12,057 nt of DNA from Monoraphidium neglectum (GCF_000611645.1 NW_014012016.1:1-12057), one strand, 5' to 3'; shown: positions 1-9,841, counted from the stretch's first letter. Numbers and translations: made by a program. The notes: generated by a model from the sequence alone, not told the origin.

Positions 1-1995
1 GCTCCCGCTCCCGCCGCCGGGCCCCGCGCGCGCGGCGGCGGCGGCGGCGCCGCTGGCTGGCTTTTTGAAGGCGCTGCGTAGCCGCCGGCCCAAAGGCCGC
101 TCCTCGTCGTCGGAGCCCTCGTCATCCCCCTGCTCGCCGTCGCTGCTGCTCCCGCTCGCGCCCGCCTCGTCCCCGCTGCCGCTGCCGTCCTCCTCCTGCC
201 CCTCGTCCTCCTCCTGCCCCTTGTCCTGCCCCTCCTCCTCCCTTTCGTCCTCCTCATCGCTCTCGTCCCCCGACTCCTCGCTGACCTCATCCGCGCCGCC
301 ATCACCGCCCGACTCGAGCCACCGCTTGCTGGCTACGCGCCGCCGCTGCCCGCGCCTGAGCGCCACGGGCTCGTCCTCCTCCACAGCGCCACCGCCGCTG
401 CCGCCCGCCTCGGCCGCGGCTCCCCCCTGCTCTGAGGCCCGCCGCTTGGCCGGGCGGCCGCGCTTGCGCGCCGGCGCCGCCGCCTCGTCGCCGCTGCTGC
501 CCGTGGCCCCGCCTCCGGCGCCGCCCCTCGAGCCGCCGCCGGCGGGCTGCCCGGCGCGGCCCCGCTTGACAGCGCCGCGCGCCTTGCCGCCGTTCGCTGC
601 TGACCCGCGCTGCTGGCCCCGGCCCTCCTCGTCGGACCCCGAGGCTGAGTCATGCTGCTGCTCCGCCTCGTCCTGCGCATCAGATCCCGTGTGCTGGGCC
701 TGGTCCTCCTCTGACTCATGCCCTTCATCTGCCTCCTCCTCGCTGGTCGCACGCCGCCGCTGCTTTGGCGGCGCATCCTTCCCAGGACGCCGCTGCGGCT
801 TCTTGGCGGGCTTCGACGGCCGCGCGGCGCGATTGCGCGCGGCCGCCTTTGGCTGCTTAGCCGCCTTCGCCTTGGGCGGCGGCCGCTGGCTGGGCCCCTC
901 CTCGTCATCTGTCCCCCCCTCCTTCCCCGAGCCACTGCTGCCGCCGCCACCCGCGCCGCCGAGCAGGGCACCCTCGGCCTCCTCCCCACCCGCAACGCCG
1001 CCACCGCCGGGGGGCTCTGCGCCGCCGCTGTTCCCCTGAGGCTCCTCAGACCCCGACCCTAACCCGTCCTGCGACCCGGACACGTGGCCTGACGAGCCGT
1101 CAGAGCTTTCAGACGATGACTCTGACACCTCATCGGATGACTCCTCCTCGACCAACCGCCTGGGCGGCCGCCGCACGCGCGCAGGCCGCGCCGGCGGCGG
1201 CGGCGGCGGCGACGGCTCCCTGCTTTCCTGCTCCTCCTCCTCGTGTTCGTCCTCTTCCTCCTGCCCGCCGTCAGCGCCCCCGCCGCCCGCATCCCCCTCT
1301 TCCTGCCCACTGCCGGCGCCGCCGCTGCGCTGCTCCCCAGTCACGCCGCCCTGGCCTGCACCGGCGTGGGGCCCTTCAGCATCGCCGCCACCATCCGTGC
1401 CGTCACCGCTGCTAGAGCCCTTGGGCCCGCCGTTGCTGCCACTCGCATCGGCGCCGTGCTCGCGGTTGCGCGCACCTGTGCCGTTGGCGACCGCCGCGCC
1501 TGCAGCATTGGTGTTGCCAGTCGCAGCTGCAGCTACCTCATTGAATGAATCGTTGGCAGCCTCGGCGGACTCGGTGGTGGTGGGCGGCACCAGCGGCTGC
1601 TGACTTGTTGCAGGGCAAACCTCTGCTGGGCCTGCAGGGGTCACATTCGCCGCTGCATGACTGTGCAGGCCGTTGGGTTGGCAGTCCACGTCCATGGCTG
1701 CGGCGCCGTCTGCCTCTGCTTCTGCATCCTGCTCTGCCTGCCGCTCATAGTCAGGGGCTGCATCCTCCTCCATCCGCGCCACCCCTTCCTCTGCAGCATA
1801 TGCCTCAGCCGCGGGCAAGTCGCCATCAGACACCGGACCCAATCGTTCCCCTGCGGTGGCCGTGCCATCCACCGCCGCCCCGCACGTGCCTGCATACGTC
1901 GCATGCCCCATCTCAGGGCTGTCAGTGGCCGGCAACTGGGGCGAGGCAGCCGCGAGGCCGGGATCGTCCACCACACTGTTGCTGTTTGTCGTCAT
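1..1995 (-). CDS. AT-hook protein with alternating acidic and basic blocks, 3' end beyond the window
   Basis: I do not recognise a named family. The minus-strand frame is open from an upstream stop at 2187-2185 to the window start. The first Met in it is at 1995, with A at -3 (MTTNSSVVDDPGL), giving 665 codons without an intron. Residues 1-210 are Ala/Glu/Gly-rich and moderately acidic. Glu/Asp/Ser clusters follow near residues 245-310. A Lys/Ala/Pro/Arg-rich, histone-H1-like stretch lies near residues 366-410 (for example PKAKAAKQPKAAARNRAARP). Residues 508-518 read ARKRGRPAKRR, with the RGRP core of an AT-hook, a minor-groove DNA-binding motif. A strongly acidic Ser/Glu/Asp region covers about 570-630, and a short Ala run ends the visible part. 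This composition fits a nuclear chromatin-associated protein; that role is inferred from composition and the AT-hook. No enzymatic or reader domain is visible, though one could lie in the missing C-terminus. Confidence 0.8.
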   Translation of the reverse strand, partial: MTTNSNSVVDDPGLAAASPQLPATDSPEMGHATYAGTCGAAVDGTATAGERLGPVSDGDLPAAEAYAAEEGVARMEEDAAPDYERQAEQDAEAEADGAAAMDVDCQPNGLHSHAAANVTPAGPAEVCPATSQQPLVPPTTTESAEAANDSFNEVAAAATGNTNAAGAAVANGTGARNREHGADASGSNGGPKGSSSGDGTDGGGDAEGPHAGAGQGGVTGEQRSGGAGSGQEEGDAGGGGADGGQEEEDEHEEEEQESREPSPPPPPPARPARVRRPPRRLVEEESSDEVSESSSESSDGSSGHVSGSQDGLGSGSEEPQGNSGGAEPPGGGGVAGGEEAEGALLGGAGGGGSSGSGKEGGTDDEEGPSQRPPPKAKAAKQPKAAARNRAARPSKPAKKPQRRPGKDAPPKQRRRATSEEEADEGHESEEDQAQHTGSDAQDEAEQQHDSASGSDEEGRGQQRGSAANGGKARGAVKRGRAGQPAGGGSRGGAGGGATGSSGDEAAAPARKRGRPAKRRASEQGGAAAEAGGSGGGAVEEDEPVALRRGQRRRVASKRWLESGGDGGADEVSEESGDESDEEDEREEEGQDKGQEEDEGQEEDGSGSGDEAGASGSSSDGEQGDDEGSDDEERPLGRRLRSAFKKPASGAAAAAARAGPGGGSGS
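451..462 (-). other. AT-hook core (RGRP) codons
   Basis: The minus-strand codons CGC GGC CGC CCG encode Arg-Gly-Arg-Pro, flanked by Lys/Arg on both sides (RKRGRPAKRR). This matches the AT-hook consensus, which binds the minor groove of AT-rich DNA. It is the only clear copy in the visible part; a nearby KRGRAGQP lacks the Pro and is at best degenerate. Confidence 0.7.
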
Positions 1996-2165
1996 GCTGG
2001 GTGCGGCGGCCGCGGGGCGCGCTGCGCTGCCGCTGCGGCCCCAGACAAGCCTGATGCGCCTGTTGATCCCTGTTGAGGTGCGTCGTGATCGTGTATGGGT
2101 GCCTTCGAGCTTGCTTGCGTGCGTTGCGCAAACAGGCTGGTCCTGAGAAGCAAAACTAGATGCAA

Positions 2166-2170
2166 TTACA
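2166..2170 (-). terminator. Candidate TGTAA polyadenylation signal for the cyclophilin gene
   Basis: TGTAA on the minus strand lies about 440 nt after the cyclophilin stop codon. It is the only copy I found between that stop and the next gene. UGUAA is the usual poly(A) signal of green-algal nuclear genes. A five-base motif arises often by chance, so this rests on position and taxon only. Confidence 0.35.
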
Positions 2171-2378
2171 TTGAATGAATATGCTCATGGATGTATGGTA
2201 TCGCAACTAATGGATTAGACCGTCCACACCGATCTGACAAGATCGACGTAGACGCGCAACTTAGCAAGAGTCGGTCAGTCGTGCGTTTTGCAGCAAAGCA
2301 TCACAAAAAATGGAATTTTCCACTCTGGCTGAGACGGGGGAGTTGATCCATCCCAATGATGCTGCTGTTGACCGCATT

Positions 2379-2390
2379 CCCCCCCCCCCC
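2379..2390. repeat. Poly-C run of 12
   Basis: Twelve consecutive C on the plus strand, so a G run in the presumed 3' UTR of the minus-strand cyclophilin transcript. The length is prone to slippage and to sequencing error. Confidence 0.9.
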
Positions 2391-2611
2391 GCATGGGTGG
2401 CAAACGCGAGATGTCTCTTGCCACCACCGGTGCATGTCATGAACATTGCGACGTTGGATCGTCCGTAGCGGCGGCAAGCAAGCCGCCTGCCAATCAGGCG
2501 CATTGACAACGTTCAAAGAGGGTTACTCCACGCATGTGCTGTCGCGCGAGCCAGCGCAGCATGGCGATCCAACCGGGCCCAACACCACTAGAGCGTGCAA
2601 AAGCCCGCTGG

Positions 2612-3679
2612 TCAATCAACGCTCCGCGCCCGCAAGATTTTGACGTCCGTCGTCGGCTTGTCGGTCGCGTCCGTCTGGACGTTGCCCAGCCGCTTGATGA
2701 CGCCCATACCGCCGCACACGCGCCCAAAGATGGTGTGTTTGCCGTCCAGCCACGGGGTTGGCCCGAGCGTGATGAAGAACTGTGCGTTGTGCCGGCGTGG
2801 CAGACGTTGTTTGGTACAGTCTCTCAATGGGGCAAGGTCAATGGGGCTCCGCAAAGCATGGCAATGAGCGCGGTGCACAGAGGGGCAGGTGGCCGAGCGA
2901 CACCAGCTGCCCTTTGCAGCACGCATCGACAAGCGAGCTTCGACAACGTGGCCTTTTTTTCGCCATGCACTGCCTACATGTCGCTGCCAGCTGGTCTGCC
3001 ATTCCAGCAACAGTCGTTTTGAGGCGACCGCACACGCCGCCCCGCTCACCTGCGACCCGTTGGTGTTGGGCCCCGCATTGGCCATTGACAGGATGCCCGC
3101 GCCCGTGTGCTTCAGCTCCCGCGTGATCTCGTCCTCGAATTTGCTGCCATAGATGGACTCGCCGCCGCGGCCGGTGCCCGTCGGGTCGCCGCCCTGTATC
3201 ACTGTGAGTTGGGGGGACCACAGGGCAGCAAACTGAGTCCAGGCCAACAGGATCAAGGGACCCGCAGCTCCAAATAGGCATTGTGAAATCAAGGCACAGC
3301 AGCTGCGTGGGCACCCCGCGACATTTGTCAGGGGAACCAGGTGGGGCCGGCCGCTCACTGAAATCGCGTATGATTCTGTGGAATATGGTGCCGTCGTAGT
3401 AGCCCTTGTCAGCCAGCTTCACAAAGTTGTCTACCGACTTTGGCGCGTGCTTGTAATAGAGCTCGACAGTGAAACTGCCCATCGTCGTGTCTATCTTTTG
3501 GGGGAGGAGCACAGCACATTCCCTGTCAGGGGCGCAAGCCGCTGGAACCAACCGCGTGTGTCATCGCATGGAATCCACGGTCGCGCCCAACTGCTGCCTT
3601 GCGGGCCCCTGGGAGGTGGCACCGAGCTGGGCTGCTGCGCGTCTTGAACCCAGCGCACCTGCACTTGCGGAGCCTCCAT
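2612..3679 (-). CDS. PPIL1: Spliceosomal peptidyl-prolyl cis-trans isomerase, PPIL1/CYP18 type
   Basis: Cyclophilin catalysing cis-trans isomerisation of peptidyl-proline bonds. PPIL1 orthologues work in the spliceosome with the SNW/SKIP protein. Four exons are inferred: 3679-3659, 3494-3359, 3201-3050 and 2779-2612. They sum to 477 nt, or 158 aa plus TGA, close to the family size of about 160-166 aa. Introns are 164, 157 and 270 nt, all GT-AG, with phases 0, 1 and 0. The single cyclophilin domain fills the protein. Active-site positions are all present: R47 (FHRII), F52, M53, Q55 ([10 protein letters not shown]), F105 (SQFFITL), W113 and H118 (PWLDGKH), matching R55, F60, M61, Q63, F113, W121 and H126 of cyclophilin A. 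The segment [16 protein letters not shown] is typical of plant PPIL1. The start MEAPQVQ has A at -3 and aligns with the family N-terminus. An in-frame Met at 3736 would add 19 residues. The first acceptor (AAAAG) is unusual. A GTAAGT at 3751-3746 could mark a 5' UTR intron. Confidence 0.93.
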
Positions 3680-4168
3680 GCTGCTGTTGCTTTGCCCGCC
3701 GCAACCGCTGGTGGAGCTTTGCAGTGCCACCAGCACTCAGTCCCTACTTACGCTGCTGCTCAGCCCCCACAATCGCGTAGGAGGGCAGTGGATGGACTCA
3801 AGACCAGCTGCGCTCGGCCGGTGATGCGGCCCCCTCGTGTGCAGCTGCGGGAGTAGGTCAACCGAAGCGACTGGCCCGGATAGCGCGAAAATACAGCAGC
3901 TACAGGTGAATTGTATGAGAACGAATATTCTGAAGGACGCTAGAGTGTTATTGCGGTCTGAGATCAGGGATGCTGCGACCTGGTGCGAGAGAGAAGGCTT
4001 GGTTGACAGTACTCTCAGGAGAAGTTGACATACGGTACTGCTAAAAGTGTTCCTGACATGTGTGCACCTGATCACCTGCGTGCCTGCCGTTCATGAGTTT
4101 TGTGTGTTCAATACCGTAACCCATGAATGGCCCCTCTCACACCATTCCACAATCCATCTAGTACACCT
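3680..4168. other. Interval upstream of the cyclophilin gene
   Basis: About 490 bases before the cyclophilin start, presumably its promoter and 5' UTR. If the tentative plus-strand exons beginning at 4169 are real, this would be a divergent promoter. The minus strand carries a good donor-like GTAAGT at 3751-3746 and possible acceptors just before the cyclophilin ATG, compatible with a short 5' UTR intron. No TATA box or other element is convincing. Confidence 0.4.
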
Positions 4169-4745
4169 ATGGCTCACGCGTTGTCATCGACCGCCCTCCA
4201 AAAGGTGAGACTGCACGCCGCCAAGATCAGCTCGATCTGGCACGCATGCTGTCCCGGGGCAATCGCAGGGAGGTGACGATAATCACACACCACAGACCTG
4301 TTCTTAGAGGGCCCAGCCCGTGCAGAGACTTTCATGCACCACTCCGATCCCTGCTCCCCGTTTGGCTTTGGGGGCCCCGCTTTCGAGCCCACAGCCCGCA
4401 TATGAGGCATCTGTTGTCCTCTCTCCCTATCTACTTGCAGTGCGCAGCATCAGGCGTCCCCAGGACAGCCCTGGCGAGCGATGCTGCAGCCGCCGCCTGC
4501 TGCAGGAGGGTGTGCATGAGCAGGCAGCCGCTGTCGTTGCTGCTAGCTGCGGGGCCTGCCAAGAAATCATTACACCACACTGTGAGCAGTGGGGGGGGTA
4601 GCCCAGGGACGCTGCGTTTCTGTCCATGTGTGAGTCGCCCGCTTGAGAGATGTGGGCTGCTGCTGCGGCTGCCTAGGACGACAACTTATCCCAACAGGTT
4701 CCGACCTTCGGGTATGAGAGACACCTTACATGCACCACTATCTGA
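4169..4745 (+). CDS. Tentative plus-strand gene with transit-peptide-like N-terminus
   Basis: A weak model. Exon 1 is 4169-4204 (MAHALSSTALQK) followed by GTGAGA. A strong pyrimidine-rich acceptor (CTACTTGCAG) ends at 4440, and 4441-4581 continues in frame for 47 codons: Ala/Ser/Cys/Arg-rich, almost without acidic residues, including CRRVCMSRQPLSLLLAAG. GTGAGC follows. An acceptor CCAACAG ends at 4697, and the next frame gives 15 codons (VPTFGYERH...) before TGA at 4743-4745. The N-terminal composition looks like a chloroplast transit peptide with a hydrophobic segment, but the predicted 74-aa product matches no family I recognise. The splice signals are the main evidence. The true third exon may differ, or this may not be a gene at all. 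Confidence 0.2.
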
Positions 4746-6451
4746 GGCTTATCGCGGATCACCCACTCTTTCAAGTGCCCGCATTCACCCGGACAGATGG
4801 CATGCCCCCTTCTCACTCTGCCCCCCGCCTCGTCTCCCACCATGACGCTCCAACCGGCCCGCAGAGCCCTGCTACACTCTGATGTGCTGCTGCCCCTCGA
4901 CACTTCTCGGCATCGCCCTCGAGAGCCACCCCACCCTCTCCGACTGGCCGGCCGGCCGCCGACCTCAAGAGCGATCCTGCAGGTGGGCGCAGCGCGGAGG
5001 GCCACGACGGCAAACCCATGGGAGAACGCCGCCGGCCGCACCCGCGCCCGGCGGCGCAGGACCCACCCCACAGCGTCAGAACGACGGAGCCGGGCGAAAG
5101 TCCCCGGGCGACGAGGCAGAGAGTGCCAGTCCTAGCAGACAGGACCCCGGCGCGCCAGCGCGCGGCCGCGAGGCCTGCGCGCCTGGCCCCCGGGCAGCTC
5201 GCCATAGAAACAGTTATAGTGGCCAGTGGGCGCGCCAGGCGCCCACCAACTCAACGGGGCTTACTCCCGCGCTGACGCTCGCCTGCGGGGTCGCCCCTAT
5301 CCCCCGCAGAACTCCACCATGGCGGCTGCAGGGGAGGTTGCTAACAGGTGAGCGGTGACAGGCACAGAATGTGCCGTGTCGGTTGCTTGCTTGTCCATCC
5401 ATCCAAACGGCATGGGCCTTGTTCAATCCAAGGCCTGCCTTGCTGTGCGCGCGTGTGGGCTGCCTTACGTGTCATGTGAATGAAGCTTTTGTGCATGCAC
5501 GTCCACGTACCGCGCCCGCACTACACTCAATGCCTTTCCTGCCAGTGACGTGGGATCATGAATGTTGTTTATGTACTAGAATGCATCCATTGCGGCCCAT
5601 TGCAATGCATTTGGCAGCCCCCGTGTTGAGAGTGCAGCCTGGGAAAGGGCCACAAACATCGGCAATCCCTCCGTCCGCAAGTCAAATCATGCGTTGCGGC
5701 AGCCTGCCAACCCAAATCTACTTTGCTGCACACTCAAAATAATGTCTCATTCCGGCAGGGCGGGGGCCCCTGGTCTGGTTGCATGCCGCGATAAAAAAAA
5801 GTGGTAAGCGTTTGCCCCCGCGCGCCTCGTTGAAGGCGCTGCGCTCGACTGCCGCTGTCTGGGCCGCCTGCGGCAGCGCTACTCACTCCGCCTGTGCTCA
5901 CCACGCCCACCAAAAACCGGCGCCAAAACAGAGTACTGCTTGGGATGCGTTCGCGGCGAGCTCCATGCAGATTTTGACGAATGAGGGGGGGTGCAAAAGC
6001 CGGTCGGGCGCCAAAAAAGCGTCTCGCGGCACCAGATGGAAAAGGGGGATGCCCCAAAGCCATCCGCACTGCCGCAGTGAAAGAGTGGTTGGGTGTGTGG
6101 AACCGAGGCTTCAAGAGCCCCGGCCACAGCACCGAGGATATGACTTGGCCTCGAATTACGAGACGCCCCATCCTGTGCTGGCGCGCTGTGGGCATCAAGG
6201 CAGGAAGCAGGTTGAACTATGTCGTGGGCAGCCTGAGGCCGTGCGAGAAAACAGAAGGCTGCAGAGGGGCCTGGGCTGCAGGATAAAGTTGCAAGTTGTG
6301 TGTCTGGACGAGGCTAGCAGTGCGTGTATGTACAGGCGAGTGGGGTCATCCACGCGTTGGAATGGGCATTGCCGGTGCCCCCGAGGCCGCCGTAGGGCAC
6401 CGCTAGTGGTGCTGGCGTCGAATCCGGACTTTGAAATGCACTCGAGGGTGT
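4746..6451. other. About 1.7 kb without a supportable gene
   Basis: This interval precedes the kinase stop codon and should include its 3' UTR. Between about 4800 and 5350 the GC content is high and several frames stay open on both strands by composition. One plus-strand piece at 5312-5349 looks exon-like: an acceptor CCCCGCAG, then a Met in good context (MAAAGEVAN), then GTGAGC. I could not join it to a convincing partner exon. From about 5360 to 5800 the DNA is less GC-rich with no protein-like frame. I found no TGTAA on the minus strand in the 1 kb after the kinase stop, so its poly(A) site is unplaced. Confidence 0.4.
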
Positions 6452-9250
6452 TCAGGCATCCTCCGATCCAGCTGGGGCGGCCGCCTGCCCGGCCGCCTTC
6501 CCGTCGCCCGCCATGCGCGAGAGCTGCCCCAGGGCGGTTATCTTCCCGTGGCCGCCCGCCGCCGCCGCGAGCTGCCCGATGCTGGCGATCGCGTCGCGGG
6601 ACCCGAGGCAGGGCGAGCTGGCCGCGGACCGCACGCTATCCTCGGACAGCATGTCCTCGATGCGCTGCAGGGAGCATGCCTGACCGAGCTGCTTCTGAGT
6701 CAGCGCGTGCAGCATCGCCTTGGGCGCCTTCGGCGCGGCCTCCCCAAACGCGCGCGCCGACACAGGCGCCGCCGCGAGCGCTGCGTTCTCGTCGCGCGCC
6801 GCCGGCGGCGACGCGGCCGCCGCGGCGGCGCCGGCGACGATGGCGGCGGGCGAGGCGTTCAGGAAGCGCATGGAGCGGCGCGCGCGGAAGAGCTCGATCC
6901 AGGGGTGGTGCACCATATCGAGGCAGGTGGGACGCGCGATCGGGTCCTTGCAGAGAGCTGCGGGGTTGAAAACGGATGTGGCGATGGGAGGGTGGGGCCG
7001 GAGGGAAGAGGGTTGAGGCAGGCCCTGGGTGCGAGATGAGGGGTGTGGGGCCAGGGGTGTGGGGCCGAGCGCGTGGGAAGAGGGTCTTACAATTGCATAC
7101 TATGCGTAGTATGCGTGCCTCTGCTCTGCAGGCCTGCCTCTGCCTCTGCTCTGCAGGCCCCGCCGCGCCCCGCCTCCACTCACCCTCGCAAATGAAGTTG
7201 CGCGCCCCCTCGGTGATGACGGCGGGGAACGCGGGGACGCTGCTCTTGATGCGCGTCTCGGTGTTGGTGCGGCTGTGGTCGTAGAACGGCGGGCAGCCCA
7301 CCAGCAGCTCGTACGTCAGCACGCCCACCGCCCAGCTGTCCACCGTGTTGCCTGCGCCGCACAGGACCGCAAGCAAGAGAGCTCGTGCGCGTTGGCGGGC
7401 GCGGGCACAGCTCCGCGTCATGAATAGCGCAGGCCAGTGACTCTCCACCCTCGAGCTCCGCTGGCCCCGAAGCTCAGGGTTGCTGCACCAGGCTAGGCGA
7501 TGGATTGTGGGCTGCCACGTCGAGGGCTCACCGTAGCTAAGGTGCTCCTTCTCCTTGTTCTCGTCAGGCTTGCTCTTGTAGGGGCAGTTCAGGATTTCGG
7601 GAGCCATGTAGTCTGGGCAAGTTTTTGAGTTGCAAGGGGTGAGGGCGAGGTGCAGGCACGTTGTGGCTGACAAGAAGCTTTAGCAGCAACATGTCCATGT
7701 TTGCAGGGGCAGGTGCAACCATGTGATCAGCAAGGTGTGTAGCAATAATCCTCAAGTCGGGTTGTTCGCCCAGGCCTCTGCACGGACCAGCAAGCTGACA
7801 GTGGCAGCGCGCCAGGGGGTAACTCACCTAGGGTGCCGGCGCGTGTGACTGCGCGCTCCTCCCTGAGGTCTATTGCCAGGCCAAAGTCCGCCAGCTTCAG
7901 GCACATGCTGCCCTTGGTGAACAGGATGTTCTCTGAAAAGGCAGATGCAGGGTCACATGGGAAGCACGACGCCCAGGTGGGCTTCTGTGAGTTGGAATCC
8001 TCAGCCAGTTGATGTTGGACTGTTTCCCACCCAGCTGAGCGCTGGATGTACTATCGGCATCGCTGTTGCGAAACCCACACTATGCAAATGCAGTCGCCTG
8101 CACGCGGTGGAAAGCCATGCAGACTTGCTGCTGACCTGGCTTGATGTCGCGATGCACGATGCAGCGCGTGTGCAGGTACTGTTGAGGATGAGAGAGGAAC
8201 ACAGTGTCGACGTGAGCACGCGTCAAGACGAACCTTCCTTTTCACGGCAATAAACGACCTGACACCCCTCTGCAGCACAGCTGCCGATGGCGGTGCCATC
8301 ACCAACAATCCCCTTAGTGACAAGCCCAGCCAGCAGGCGCCCGTAGTGGCACCCTGCACTCGCTCGGTCCGCCCTTTGGCTCACCTGCAGCACGCGCAGG
8401 AAGGGGTCCAGCACCATCTGCACCGCCACCTTCTCGCCCAGGCGCCCCCCGTACTTCTGCAGCAGGCTGAACAGGTCGCCGCCGTCGGCATACTCCTGCA
8501 CCATCACCACGCGGTCGCCCTCCTGTGAAGGAAACAATTGAAAACGTTGTGGTGAAGCTGCAACCAAACCGCAGGATCGTATCTGCAGTACGAACAAGCG
8601 TGAAAAGACGCCTGTGCAGCCAGGCAGCATTGATGAGCACGGCAGCGCAATCATGCCCGTACTTGCCAACCAGGCACACATCCCAGGATTCTAGAACCTC
8701 AGCAGCGCGGGGCTCAGATATAACATTATGCATGCACCCAGCTCCATCGATTTCTAACCTTGAATGCAGCGTAGAGCTTGACGATGTTCTCGTGCTGCAG
8801 GCTGCTGTGCAGGCGCACCTCCCTGTAGATCTGGTGCTGGTACAGCTCGCAGATGGCGCTGAGCGTGTAGCTTTTCAGCACCACGGTCTCCTTGCTGCGC
8901 TTGCAGATGCCCTTGTACACTGCAAGAGGGATGCATGGGTGGCGGTCGGGGGCAGTTGCGGTCGGGGCGATAGTGGAGCATGCTGCTGTGTTGCTTGGCA
9001 AAGCATCCCTCATCCCAGCGTGTTCCTTGCATTGCAACGGATGCCTTGCGCCCAGTCCGTTCCCAGTCCGCATAGTTCACGCCAGAGTTCTTCCCACTTA
9101 CCCACAGAGGCGTAACCAGTGTAGAGCTTGTCCATCACAATGTAGTCATCCAGGCACCACTCAGACCGCTGCATTGACGGCGGCAGGTGCGGGCAGATGG
9201 CCAGCAGAGTGCTCTTACGCCCGGGGCTGAGCGGTGGCGGCGCGTACGAG

Positions 9251-9341
<91 letters not shown>

Positions 9342-9791
9342 CTGCGCCGCTGCCGCCGCCGTTGCTCTCAGTGCTGCCGGACCCTGGGGAGTGCATGTGA
9401 AGGTAACGGAGGCGTGGATGTGAGAGAGGCAACACGGGTGATGCACCACGCACTAAGCGCCAGCATGGGGGAACTTGCGCCCCAAGTAGTTAGTGTTGCG
9501 CGCCAGGGGCTTCCCAAGCTCATTGAATCGGGCAAGTCTGTCGGCATAACTGCAGCGTGCACCTGAACAGGCCCCCCTCAGTGTCCTCACCGCTGGATGT
9601 GTTGCTGGTCTTTGGCATGATGGCGCGGAATGCGGCGATGAGGCCGTTGCTGTTGGGGCTAGCGCTGGCGACCGTCTGGCCGCCGCCGCTGCCGCCGCCG
9701 CCAAAGAGCTTCCCGATGGTCTTCTTTGCCGCAGACAGGGAGCTGTATGGGCTGCTTCCTGCCTGGGCTACTTGCTGCGGGGCTGCGGCCG

Positions 9792-9841
<50 letters not shown>

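Larger units (their letters stand above)
1996..2611. other. Interval between the AT-hook gene and the cyclophilin gene
   Basis: These 616 bases should hold the 3' UTR of the cyclophilin gene and the promoter and 5' UTR of the AT-hook gene, both on the minus strand. GC content falls visibly between about 2150 and 2320 relative to the coding regions. I see a 12-base C run, a candidate TGTAA polyadenylation signal, and no convincing TATA box. Short open frames here have no protein-like features. Confidence 0.5.

Noticed and set aside
65..1039. Plus-strand 324-codon Ser/Pro-rich open frame
   Set aside because: It is the antisense of the acidic and basic blocks of the minus-strand AT-hook gene; Glu/Asp codons read backwards give Ser/Leu/Val-type repeats. 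The minus frame is longer and has a DNA-binding motif.
1200..1500. Possible separate small genes in plus-strand frames near 1116-1603
   Set aside because: All are antisense to the continuous minus-strand frame, which shows no stop through this stretch.
4797..5358. Overlapping Arg/Pro-rich frames on both strands
   Set aside because: Several frames stay open together, which points to base composition. None has a recognisable motif, and no consistent exon set could be built.
5581..5620. Possible inverted repeat around two ATGCATT-like motifs
   Set aside because: Only the 7-base outer arms pair perfectly and the inner part does not, so it is within chance for this length.
5779..6969. Plus-strand 396-codon open frame
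   Set aside because: Its right-hand third is antisense to the last kinase exon and the rest is Arg/Pro/Ala-rich GC-driven sequence without features. A long run without stops is expected at this GC content.
9187..9453. Open frames giving poly-Leu, poly-Cys, poly-Ala or poly-Ser
   Set aside because: These are the other five readings of the (CAG)29 tract. Only the poly-Gln frame joins in phase to the neighbouring kinase exons.
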